Of a stretch of DNA of 21,514 bases, positions 4,243 to 14,186 are shown piece after piece (the first letter of the stretch is position 1; every line of letters starts with the position of its first letter). The translations under genes were made by a program, and so were the position numbers. Source of the DNA: WLMZ01 sp031410915 (GTDB lineage Bacteria > Actinomycetota > Acidimicrobiia > Acidimicrobiales > Ilumatobacteraceae); assembly GCA_031410915.1 (NCBI GenBank), contig JANNZY010000128.1:1-21514 (forward strand). Reading direction: 5' to 3'. The notes under the pieces were generated by a model that searched no databases, was not told the origin of the DNA, and saw only the letters and a program-made list of their open reading frames with translations.

Positions 4243-6486
4243 TCACGGTGCCGGCGCGACCGGCGCCGTGGACGTCGTGCAGAACGTGACCACGTTGGAG
4301 ATCGCGGTCTGCACCGTCTGATCGTTGGTGCCGATCGAGAAGTGCGCCACGATGCCCGAACGGAACGCGGTCACAGCACACTTCGTCTGCTCCGGGCTGA
4401 CCGGCAGACCTGACGCTTGCGCCCGCAGCAGGAACGAGCGCTCTTCGGCGGCCCCGCGGACGAGCGCCAGCGACGTGTCATCCCCCGGTGGTGTCGGCGC
4501 GACTTCCGTGGCTTCGCAGGTCGAGACCTTCACCACGTTTGCGGGCAGGGCAGTGATCGTGGTGGTCGTCGACAGCGGGCGCGAGACGGCCCACTGATTG
4601 AAGGCGGTCACGAGTGCCGTTTGGTCCTCGACCGTCGACGTCGCGATGTTGGCGTCCACACAGGCCCGCCCGGCGGTCGAGCTGACCTCGGTCGAGTCGC
4701 CCTGCCAGAGCAGTGCTGCGGGACGGGCCGCGGAACCGAGGCCGTTCGACAAGACGGTGTACCAGAACAACATGCCCATCATGCGCGCGCCCGGAGCGCC
4801 GCTCGGGGCCATCGGCACGATCGGCATCGTGTCGGCCGGACGCAGGCTGTCGAACACCGAGCCGTCGGATGGGCGCACGACGATGCTCTCCATCGGGTCG
4901 GTGGTCGCGACGAGGGCTGCGCTGAGGCGAGCGTCGAGGCCGGGCCGCACCGCGGCGACGAACAGCGGCGTCTCGAGACCGACGGCGCGGCCTGCGCGGC
5001 GGATCTCGAGCTCGGAGAGCAACTCTGCTTCGAACGTCGGTTCGGCAACGAGCTTGGCCCTGAGCACGCCATCGGCGAGCGTGTCCAGTTGGGTCTGCAG
5101 GCCAATGCGCGCCGAGTCATTCAGTTGCGCTTCGTCGGCCGACCAATCGATGTGCTGGTCGGCGAGCGCCATCGTGAGCGCCTCGATCATCGAGGCCTGG
5201 AAGACCGGAGTGGTTCCGGGCAGTCGGTAGATGTGCTGATCGGCACCGCTGTAGTACGCCGTGCGGCCGTAGCTCAGCGTCTGACCGACGTAGGGCGCCG
5301 ACGGCTGTGCGACCGAGAGTCCGACCGCCCTCATCGCGGCGAAGCTGCCGTCGATGTCCGGGTAGGTCGATGCGATCCGATCGATGCCGAGCTTGACCTC
5401 GTATTCGGGCGGTGACAGGGTGACGACAACGACTGACGTCATGAATTCCTTGCCGGTCGTGTCCTCGACGAAGGTCGCCAACGGCTTGACGTCCTCGGCC
5501 CACTGGACCTGCTTGCGGAGGATGTAGTACCAGCCGGCGTAACCAGCACCGCCGAGGATGCCGACGATGAGGACGAACGCGACGAACGACCGGAACGGGT
5601 GCCGTTCCTTCCTCCGTGGCGCGGTCTTGGCGATGGCCGGCGCCTTCTTCGCGCTCGTGGCCGCCTGGGGAGCCTTGCCCGGCTTGGCTTTCGGCCTGCC
5701 CTTGGCCGGCACTTCGATCTCGTCATCGCCATCGAAACGGAGCTCGGTCGGCTTCGGTGAGGGGGCGACACGCACCGGAGGCGCGAGCGTGGGCATCGCG
5801 GGCACGATCAGGTTGGTCGCCGACGATGGCGTGGCCATCATCGTCTCGTGCGGGACCCCGGCGAGAGCGACGGCCGAGTACTGCGGTTGATCGGCCACGA
5901 GGTGAGCGGCGGGATGCACGGCCGGCTCCGGGATCGCGACGACGGCGGCCTGCGGAGCGGGCACGATGGTCGGCATCATCGGCGGCGCAGCGACGACGTC
6001 GGGAATGAGAGTCGCGAAGTCCATGCGTACCGCGGCGGATGTGAACGACTCGCTCGGCGCGACCGGCATCGCCTCGGACTGCGCGATCGATGGCTGTGGC
6101 GCGTAGAGCGGGACGGAGGCCGGCTGCGAGATCGGTTGCGGTGCCGGGTCGACGACCGGCTGCGAGCCGATCCCGGCCGCTGTCGACACGGCGGCGGTGG
6201 CCGACGACAACGACTCGAGCACGGACGTCCACACCATCTGGCTGACTTCGGGCTGGCTGCGAGGCGAGAGTTGGATGTTCAGCTGACCGGACACGGCGGG
6301 CGGCGCTGCGGTCGCCTGTGCGGCTGCGATCGAGGGAGGTGTGGCGCCGATGCGCTCGGCGTGGCTCTGGGTGGCCGCGAGGCGCATCCTCATCCGATTG
6401 CGGAGGTCGTCCTTGTCCCCGGGCGCAGCTGCTGCCGTGTCCGATCCCCCCGACGCCTGTCCATGTCCGCCACCTTCAAATGCCAC
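4243..6486 (-). CDS. Single-pass membrane protein with degenerate zincin-like extracellular domain
   Basis: The 747-residue protein has a long Ala/Pro-rich low-complexity cytoplasmic region (1-250), a Lys/Pro-rich basic stretch (258-297), one membrane helix (about 299-322) and a C-terminal domain predicted outside. Residues 335-480 follow the layout of putative actinobacterial and Chloroflexi metallopeptidases recalled from memory: FVEDTTGKEF (339-348), YYSGADQHIYRLPG (411-424), then EALTMALADQHIDW (435-448), where those proteins have HELTHALQDQHFDL. All three HExxH residues are replaced here, so zinc binding and catalysis look lost. Cys609, Cys657, Cys703 and Cys736 in the outer region could form disulfides. 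The start is GTG at 6486 without a clear ribosome binding site; an ATG at residue 32 or 34 is possible. It follows acs by 67 nt. Function unknown. Confidence 0.8.
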   Translation of the reverse strand: MAFEGGGHGQASGGSDTAAAAPGDKDDLRNRMRMRLAATQSHAERIGATPPSIAAAQATAAPPAVSGQLNIQLSPRSQPEVSQMVWTSVLESLSSATAAVSTAAGIGSQPVVDPAPQPISQPASVPLYAPQPSIAQSEAMPVAPSESFTSAAVRMDFATLIPDVVAAPPMMPTIVPAPQAAVVAIPEPAVHPAAHLVADQPQYSAVALAGVPHETMMATPSSATNLIVPAMPTLAPPVRVAPSPKPTELRFDGDDEIEVPAKGRPKAKPGKAPQAATSAKKAPAIAKTAPRRKERHPFRSFVAFVLIVGILGGAGYAGWYYILRKQVQWAEDVKPLATFVEDTTGKEFMTSVVVVTLSPPEYEVKLGIDRIASTYPDIDGSFAAMRAVGLSVAQPSAPYVGQTLSYGRTAYYSGADQHIYRLPGTTPVFQASMIEALTMALADQHIDWSADEAQLNDSARIGLQTQLDTLADGVLRAKLVAEPTFEAELLSELEIRRAGRAVGLETPLFVAAVRPGLDARLSAALVATTDPMESIVVRPSDGSVFDSLRPADTMPIVPMAPSGAPGARMMGMLFWYTVLSNGLGSAARPAALLWQGDSTEVSSTAGRACVDANIATSTVEDQTALVTAFNQWAVSRPLSTTTTITALPANVVKVSTCEATEVAPTPPGDDTSLALVRGAAEERSFLLRAQASGLPVSPEQTKCAVTAFRSGIVAHFSIGTNDQTVQTAISNVVTFCTTSTAPVAPAP
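4244..4270. terminator. Bidirectional terminator-like hairpin between yajQ and the convergent membrane protein gene
   Basis: CACGGTGCCGG pairs with CCGGCGCCGTG (11 pairs, one G-T) around loop CGCGA. It lies 4 nt after the yajQ stop and encodes the last codons of the convergent gene. It is symmetric and could stop transcription in either direction. No T-run is present. Confidence 0.55.
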
Positions 6487-6553
6487 ATCCCACTATCGGC
6501 ACGATGCTGAGCCGGGTTAAGGAATTATCAACGCGCCCGGACGTGCCCTGCGG

Positions 6554-8506
<1,953 letters not shown>

Positions 8507-8546
8507 GCGGAACCCCCTGGTCGCGTCGAGTCGACTCTAGCGAGGG

Positions 8547-9785
8547 TCAGGCGAACAGCCCGCTGGCGAAGAAGTCGTCGTCGGTGCGAACACCGGGAAG
8601 CACGTAGAACAGGCCACCGCCGAACGGCGTGATGTACTCCTCGAGCGCCTCGCCGTTGAGCCGGTTCTGTACAGCGATGAAGCCGTCGATCAGGCTGCGC
8701 TGGAAGCAGACGAAGAGCAGGCCCTGGTCGAGCTGGCCGCCGCGGTCGAAACCGATGCTGTAGTTGAAGCCACGGCGCAGGATGCGGTTCTTGTCGGTGT
8801 CCTGCGTGCGCGGATTGGCGCGACGGATGTGGCCGTCGAGCCGGAAGCGGGTGCCGTCGGCATCACCGGCGAAATCGGGATTCTCGGCCTCGTCCGTGCT
8901 GCCGAGCGGCGCGCCGGTGGCCTTGTGACGGCCAATGATGGTCTCCTGCGTGCGCAGCGGCGTGCGGTCCCAGAACTCGACGCGATTGCGGATCATCCGG
9001 ATCGCTTGGTACGTGCCGCCGATGGCCCATTCCGGCTCGTCGTCGGATGGTTGCACCCACACCAGTTGGTCGAGCAACGCCGCATCGGTGGCGTCGACGT
9101 TGGCGGTGCCGTCCTTGAAGCCGAGCAGGTTGCGCACGGACGTGCGACCGGTGCCGAGCGCGTTCGGCGTATTGAAGCCGGGCAGCATCCAGCGCACGAC
9201 GAGCCACTCGCGCGTCGCGCGCATCACCCTGCGCAGCGCGTGGTTGCACGTCTCGGCGGTGCCGGCCCCGATCTGGATCGCGACATCGCCGTGCAGCCGT
9301 GTTGGGTCGGGTTTGTCGTTCGGGAACGTGGGCATCGGCATCAGCTGCCGCGGCATCTTCGCAGCGAGGCCGTAGCGGTCGTGGGCGAACACCGACGATC
9401 CGACACCGATGGTGATGGTGAGGTCGTCGGCCGGCGGTTCGACGCCGATGATGAGGTTGTCGCTCGGTGGCAGCAGGTCGTCGACGGTGGCGGCGACGAC
9501 CCCGTTCATCAAGTCACTGACCTCTTGAGTCAGGGCCCGGAACATCGCTACCAGCTCGTCGCTGTCGCCGGCCACCGTGTCGAACGCGGCGATGATCGCG
9601 TTCTCCTGTGGTGCCGTGGCCACACCGTGTTGGTGCAAGCCGGTGAACCGGTACCGGTGGCGGCCACCGACCGTGGCGGTGGTCTTCGAATCGGTGCAGC
9701 CCGCAACGAGCGAGCTTCCGGCGGCGGTCGTGACGAGTGCGGCGGCCCCGCCACCGAGGAACCGTCGCCGGCTGACGCCCACCAC
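8547..9785 (-). CDS. efeB: Dyp-type heme peroxidase EfeB, Tat-exported
   Basis: EfeB is the heme-containing partner of EfeO in EfeUOB-type iron uptake. The N-terminus has a twin-arginine signal, SRRRFLGG (5-12), then a hydrophobic stretch ending LVAGC, a lipobox with Cys30, so it is probably a Tat-exported lipoprotein. The Dyp signature GFKDGT (222-227, catalytic Asp225), the heme-ligand region GHIRRANPR (318-326, His319) and the block NYSIGFDRGGQLDQGLLFVCFQ (341-362) match EfeB over the C-terminal half. Length 412 is normal. The start is GTG at 9785, 2 nt after the efeO stop; a second GTG follows directly at 9782. The tight spacing indicates co-translation with efeO. Confidence 0.95.
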   Translation of the reverse strand: MVGVSRRRFLGGGAAALVTTAAGSSLVAGCTDSKTTATVGGRHRYRFTGLHQHGVATAPQENAIIAAFDTVAGDSDELVAMFRALTQEVSDLMNGVVAATVDDLLPPSDNLIIGVEPPADDLTITIGVGSSVFAHDRYGLAAKMPRQLMPMPTFPNDKPDPTRLHGDVAIQIGAGTAETCNHALRRVMRATREWLVVRWMLPGFNTPNALGTGRTSVRNLLGFKDGTANVDATDAALLDQLVWVQPSDDEPEWAIGGTYQAIRMIRNRVEFWDRTPLRTQETIIGRHKATGAPLGSTDEAENPDFAGDADGTRFRLDGHIRRANPRTQDTDKNRILRRGFNYSIGFDRGGQLDQGLLFVCFQRSLIDGFIAVQNRLNGEALEEYITPFGGGLFYVLPGVRTDDDFFASGLFA

Positions 9786-9787
9786 CG

Positions 9788-10942
9788 TCAGGACACCTCG
9801 AGGCCGAATGCGCTGGCAACTTTGGCAAGGTTCTCCGACAGCGTCGCCAGCTCGGCCTGCAGCGGTCGACGATCTGCGTCGGTCAGCTGGTCGTAGGACT
9901 TGTACGTGCCGTCACCGTTGTCGTACGCGGACAGGCCGGCATCGATGGAGTCGAAGCTGGCGATGATCGCGTCGTGCAGCGGCCGGTCGACCGACTGCAG
10001 CAGCGCGGCGTTGATGTCGACGATGACCTTGGCACCCTCGACGTTGGATGCAAACGTCTGCAGGTCGGTCTTCGCGTAGCGCTCCTCCTCACCGGTGATC
10101 TTGCCGTTCGCAGCTTCCTCGATCAGACCGGCCGAGCCGTTGACCATCGTCGCCGCGTCGATCTCGACCTGCGTCAGCACGACCGCGAGCGAATCGATGT
10201 CGGCGACGAGCTTGGCAGCGACCGGCTCGGCACCGTCGAGCGTGCCCGCCTCGAACATCAGCCACTCCAGCTTGTGCCAGCCGGTGAAGTCGGTGTCGTG
10301 CTCGCCGGCCTCGAAGTCGTCGGCGCGGGCGTCCATCGAGCCGTCGAGATCGGGGAACAGCTCGGCGATCGGCTCGATCCGCTCCCACTGGACACGAGAT
10401 GGCATGTACAGCGTCTTGGCCAGGTCCAGGTCGCCCGCCGCGATGGCGTCACGCAGGGCGGCGTTGGCCGTCACCATCTCGCGCAGTTGGCTGCTCAGGT
10501 AGGCGGTGTACTCGTCGACGTTGGCCTGCAGCGCGACCGCATCGACGCGCAGGTCAGATGGGGCCGACGACTCGCCGCCGTCGCCGGTGACCGTGAGCGT
10601 TGCCCGCGGTTGGTTGGGCGAGCCGCAGATCAGTTGGTAGTCGCCGGCGGGCAGAACGACTGTGACATCGCGGGCGTCGCCCGTGTCGAAGAACTCCTCC
10701 ACCAAGATCTTCGGCTCGGCGGTGAGGATCTCGAACTCCGACGACCGTTCCGTATCGGTGCGAGCGTTCGTGACTGCCAACACCACGTCGCCAGCGGGCG
10801 CGGTGAGCGCCGCGGGTTGGCACCCGTTGGCTGTGATCGACACGGCGATGGCTTTCGCGCCGGGCCCATCGCCGTCGTTTCCGCAGGCGGCGAGTGCGAG
10901 CGTTCCCACCATCGTCCATCCGGCAACCGTGTGTCGTGACAC
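9788..10942 (-). CDS. efeO: Iron uptake lipoprotein EfeO (cupredoxin plus imelysin/M75 domains)
   Basis: EfeO is the periplasmic or surface iron-binding component of Efe uptake. The GTG start at 10942 is preferred to an upstream ATG at 10981: it has ribosome binding site AAGGGG at 10954-10949 (6-nt spacer), puts a compact signal peptide directly at the N-terminus (lipobox LALAAC, Cys20), and leaves the iron box in the promoter rather than the coding region. The cupredoxin-like domain covers about 31-120 with Cys41 and Cys106. The imelysin domain includes ERIEPIAELFPDLDGSMDAR (186-205), the metal-binding HxxE motif HKLE (222-225), and a GLIEEAANGKITGEEERY block. These match E. coli EfeO closely. 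No efeU permease gene is next to it: the upstream gene is kup. Length is 384 residues. Confidence 0.95.
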   Translation of the reverse strand: MSRHTVAGWTMVGTLALAACGNDGDGPGAKAIAVSITANGCQPAALTAPAGDVVLAVTNARTDTERSSEFEILTAEPKILVEEFFDTGDARDVTVVLPAGDYQLICGSPNQPRATLTVTGDGGESSAPSDLRVDAVALQANVDEYTAYLSSQLREMVTANAALRDAIAAGDLDLAKTLYMPSRVQWERIEPIAELFPDLDGSMDARADDFEAGEHDTDFTGWHKLEWLMFEAGTLDGAEPVAAKLVADIDSLAVVLTQVEIDAATMVNGSAGLIEEAANGKITGEEERYAKTDLQTFASNVEGAKVIVDINAALLQSVDRPLHDAIIASFDSIDAGLSAYDNGDGTYKSYDQLTDADRRPLQAELATLSENLAKVASAFGLEVS

Positions 10943-10964
10943 GAACAACCCCTTACCTGATCTG

Positions 10965-10983
10965 TTAGGTGAGGTGAACATAT
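10965..10983. promoter_or_regulatory. DtxR/IdeR-type iron box upstream of efeO
   Basis: TTAGGTGAGGTGAACATAT matches 14 of 19 positions of the IdeR/DtxR consensus TTAGGTTAGGCTAACCTAA. It ends 23 bp before the preferred efeO GTG. A second overlapping pair of half-sites, ACCT (10955-10958) and AGGT (10967-10970), could hold a second dimer. Known IdeR and DtxR repress iron-uptake genes when iron is sufficient, which fits the gene downstream. Confidence 0.6.
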
Positions 10984-11048
10984 CAGGGTCATGGCGCGGC
11001 TAGCAGTCGTTGGCACCGTGGGCGAAGGAACCTCCGACCGGCAAGTCG

Positions 11049-13100
11049 TCAGATCTCGACTTGGGAGCCGACCTCGAAGATGCGATCGTTGGGGAGCTTG
11101 AAGAACCGGCTCGCGCTGTCGGCACCGCGGTTGAGCAGCACGAACAGATGCTCACGCGCCGGGTGCATGCCCGGGGCTTTGCCGGCGATGATGGACTCGT
11201 GGCCGATGAAGAACGTGGCCGTCGAGACGTCGAAGTCGAGACCGCGGATGTGGATCTCGCCCAGCACGGCGACGACATCGGGTTCTTCCATGAAGCCGTA
11301 GCGCAGCAGGACCTGGTACACGCCGGGCTCGACCTTGGTCACGATGTGGCGCGGCCCGTCGAGGCGCGGCACCTCGGCGGTATCCACGGAGACGATCAGC
11401 GTGGTGCGGTGCAGGACCTTGTTGTGACGCAGGTTGTTGACCAGCGCCGGCGGGGCCTTGCCGAGGTCCTTGAACATGAAGACCGCGCTGCCGGGCACGC
11501 GCACGACTTCGCTGTACTCGTCGAGCACGTCGATGATGTCGCGCTCGCCGCGATGGATGCGGTCAGCAACCAGTTGACGGCCGCGCTTCCAGGTGCTCAT
11601 CTGAATGACGAGGCCGAGCGCGATCAGCAGCGGGAACCAGCCGCCCTGTGGAATCTTCGGCAGGTTGGCCCCGAGGAACGCGACGTCGATCACGAACAGC
11701 GGGACGCAGATCGCCAAGGCTCGCCATCGCGGCCACTTCCAGCGGTACACCGAGAGCACGTAGAACAACATCGTGGTGATCGCCATCGTGGTGGTGACGG
11801 CGATGCCGTACGCCGCGGCGAGGCTGCTGGACGTGCGAAACGCGATGACGAGGCCGATGCAACCGACCATCAGCGCCCAGTTGACGAGCGGCACGTAGAC
11901 CTGACCACGGTGCGACGACGACGTGTGCAGGATCTTGACACGTGGTAGGTAGTCGAGCTGCACGGCCTGCACGGTGAGCGAGAACGCGCCGGAGATGAGC
12001 GCCTGCGACGCAATGACCGCTGCCATCGTGGCCAGGATGACGAGCGGCACGAGCGCCCAGCCCGGGGCCATCTCGTAGAACAGGTTGGACAGCTCGGTGT
12101 CGGGGTGACGCAACAGCAGCGCGGCCTGGCCGAAGTAGTTCAGCAGCAGCGCCGGCATGACGAGGCCATACCACGTCAGCTGGATCGGGCGGCGACCGAA
12201 GTGACCCATGTCGGCGTACAGCGCCTCGCCGCCGGTGACGACGAGGAAGATCGAACCCATCGTCAAGAAGGCATTGGACGGATCGAAACGGAACCAGTCG
12301 ATGGCGTAGGTCGGGCTGATGGCCTTGAAAACACTGGGCATGTGCCGGATCTGGCTGATGCCGAGCACGCCGAGCACCGTGAACCACACGATCATGATCG
12401 GTCCGAAGACACGACCGATGCCTGCTGTGCCGCGGCGTTGCACGAGGAACAGGATGGCCAGGATCACCGCGGCCATGGGGATCACGAGGTCTTTGAAGAC
12501 GGTGGACACCTTGTCCAGGCCCTCCACCGCGCTGAGCACCGAGATCGCCGGCGTGATCAGACCATCGCCGTAGAGCAGAGCCGTGCCGAACACGCCGAGC
12601 GCGACGACGACGGCGGCCTTCTGCGTCATCTTGCCCTTCGGCATGACCATCGCCGTCAACGCGAGGATGCCGCCCTCGCCCTTGTTGTCGGCGCGCATCA
12701 CCAGCAGCAGGTACTTGACCGAGATGATGATGACCAGCGCCCAAAAGACCACCGATGCGACGCCCAGCGCGTTGACCGGGTTCTGCGTGTCCAGGTGATG
12801 GTGCTCGAAGGACTCGCGCACGGCGTAGAGCGGGCTCGTGCCGATGTCGCCATAGACGATTCCCAGCGCGCCGAGTGCGAGCGCACCCATGCCCGCCTTG
12901 TGGCCGTGCGACGAGTGGTCGGCAAGCGCCTCCTGGGGGACGTCCGAATCGGATGGGTCGTGACCGTCCACCGACGCCGGGTGATCGCGTCCATCAGCAA
13001 CGGGTCTCGTGGTGACCGTCGCGTGGTCGTCGGGCAATGAAGCCTCTGGTTCGGTGCCCTCCGTAGTCACTGGATTGCAACCTACCCGCTCCCCAAGCAC
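11049..13100 (-). CDS. kup: Kup-type potassium uptake transporter
   Basis: A proton-coupled K+ importer of the KUP/HAK/KT family in the cytoplasmic membrane. The family signature GALGIVYGDIGTSPLYA runs at about residues 77-93, followed by about twelve hydrophobic segments to about residue 490 and a hydrophilic cytoplasmic C-terminal domain to 683. The signature begins unusually late because of a charged N-terminal extension rich in Asp, His and Pro (about 1-70). The GTG at 13100 is used; the GTG at 13070, giving VTTEGTEPE, is a reasonable alternative, and neither has a convincing ribosome binding site. It starts 21 nt after the methyltransferase stop, so it may be read from the nuo operon. 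The 106-nt gap to efeO shows no clear terminator. Confidence 0.95.
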   Translation of the reverse strand: MLGERVGCNPVTTEGTEPEASLPDDHATVTTRPVADGRDHPASVDGHDPSDSDVPQEALADHSSHGHKAGMGALALGALGIVYGDIGTSPLYAVRESFEHHHLDTQNPVNALGVASVVFWALVIIISVKYLLLVMRADNKGEGGILALTAMVMPKGKMTQKAAVVVALGVFGTALLYGDGLITPAISVLSAVEGLDKVSTVFKDLVIPMAAVILAILFLVQRRGTAGIGRVFGPIMIVWFTVLGVLGISQIRHMPSVFKAISPTYAIDWFRFDPSNAFLTMGSIFLVVTGGEALYADMGHFGRRPIQLTWYGLVMPALLLNYFGQAALLLRHPDTELSNLFYEMAPGWALVPLVILATMAAVIASQALISGAFSLTVQAVQLDYLPRVKILHTSSSHRGQVYVPLVNWALMVGCIGLVIAFRTSSSLAAAYGIAVTTTMAITTMLFYVLSVYRWKWPRWRALAICVPLFVIDVAFLGANLPKIPQGGWFPLLIALGLVIQMSTWKRGRQLVADRIHRGERDIIDVLDEYSEVVRVPGSAVFMFKDLGKAPPALVNNLRHNKVLHRTTLIVSVDTAEVPRLDGPRHIVTKVEPGVYQVLLRYGFMEEPDVVAVLGEIHIRGLDFDVSTATFFIGHESIIAGKAPGMHPAREHLFVLLNRGADSASRFFKLPNDRIFEVGSQVEI

Positions 13101-13121
13101 AACAACCAGGTCGCTTCGTCG

Positions 13122-14186
13122 CTACGTGCCCGCGGTGTACTCGAGGGCGATGAAGTTGCCGAGGCCGGTGGGGTCGAGGAGGGCTTCGGCTTCTCGCACT
13201 CGACTGCGCATGGTCATCGCCGCGACGGTGGGTCGGGCCGCGGCGGCGGCCCATTCCCGGCGGCCTTCGTCGACCAACTCGTCGATGCCCCATCGCTGCA
13301 GGAACTGGGCCTGGGTGCGCACGGCGTCGGCGGGTCCGAGTTGGGCGAAGAGCTGATCCAGGGCGACCTCGGTGGTGATGTCTTGTGCACCCGGCTCGCG
13401 CAGGTAGTGGCCGCCGCGCTCGTGACCGCGGTACGTACGTAGCCACTCGCGCCACGGACGCATCGCCAGGCCGGCGGTCGTGGCCGACGCGTAGTCGATG
13501 GCGAGCAGCCGGCCGCGGTCCAGCAGTCGCAACGACTCGGCGATCCAGCGGGCTGCGCTGCGCTGGACCGGAACGCGTGCGCCGTGCGGAGCCCGTGCCG
13601 GTAGGCCGAGCGTGGCGACATCGGCGGCGGGGCGGAGCACCTCTTCGAACGCGTCGCGCGTGCGGGCCACGACGTGCGCCTCGAGCCAGCGACCGTCCAT
13701 CACGAACAGGCGGAACGGCAGGTTGTCGAGCAGTTCGTTGGCGATGATGACGCCGTTCGCGATCGGTCGGGTCGGCATCGCCGCAACGGAACGCACCCAG
13801 TCCGGGTGCAGTGCACGCTGCGCCGCTGAGAGTTCGACGGCGACGTAGGTCAACGCGTCGAGACACGCTGGTGCTGCAGCCCGAATCGAGCGCGCCAGGG
13901 TGCCCGGACCGGCGCCGGCGTCGACGACCGTGAAGTCCTCCGGATGGCCGAGCTCGGCCCACCACGCGTCGAGCGCGCGAGACAGGACGGCACCGAACAG
14001 CGGGCCGATCTCGGGGCTGGTGATGAAGTCGCCGAGGCGGCCGGCACCACCGCCCATCGTGAAGAATCCGTGCTCGCCATAGAGGGCGAGGTGCATGAAC
14101 CGTTCGAACGGGATCGCGCGGACGTGATCGACGTGCTCGGCGTGCGCGATTGCCGCACGGATCTCGTCACTTGCCGAGAGCAGCAC
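13122..14186 (-). CDS. MidA/NDUFAF7-family SAM-dependent methyltransferase
   Basis: The 354-residue protein belongs to the MidA/NDUFAF7 (DUF185) family. Visible marks are ALYGEHGFFT (34-43), GDFITSPEIGPLFG (52-65), the SAM-binding loop VVDAGAGPGTL (87-97) and IANELLDNLPF (148-158). In mitochondria, NDUFAF7 methylates an arginine of NDUFS2, the counterpart of NuoC/D, and is needed for complex I assembly (established). Here the gene starts with a GTG 20 nt inside the end of nuoN, so it is translationally coupled to the nuo operon. The inference is that it methylates NuoD. kup follows 21 nt downstream. The SAM loop differs slightly from the family GPGRG form (GAGPG here) but keeps the glycines. 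Confidence 0.88.
   Translation of the reverse strand: MLLSASDEIRAAIAHAEHVDHVRAIPFERFMHLALYGEHGFFTMGGGAGRLGDFITSPEIGPLFGAVLSRALDAWWAELGHPEDFTVVDAGAGPGTLARSIRAAAPACLDALTYVAVELSAAQRALHPDWVRSVAAMPTRPIANGVIIANELLDNLPFRLFVMDGRWLEAHVVARTRDAFEEVLRPAADVATLGLPARAPHGARVPVQRSAARWIAESLRLLDRGRLLAIDYASATTAGLAMRPWREWLRTYRGHERGGHYLREPGAQDITTEVALDQLFAQLGPADAVRTQAQFLQRWGIDELVDEGRREWAAAAARPTVAAMTMRSRVREAEALLDPTGLGNFIALEYTAGT

Noticed and set aside
6487..6553. Possible promoter (TTGATA at 6531-6526, GATAGT at 6497-6492) ahead of the 747-residue protein gene
   Set aside because: The two elements are 28 bp apart, too far for a sigma-70-type promoter.
8528..8537. The palindrome GAGTCGACTC between efeB and acs, next to a TAGAGT that could be a -10
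   Set aside because: A ten-base palindrome is common in GC-rich DNA and no -35 element is present at a suitable distance, so no operator or promoter is claimed.
10984..11048. Search for a kup terminator in the kup-efeO gap
   Set aside because: Only short imperfect repeats are visible; no stem of useful length was found.
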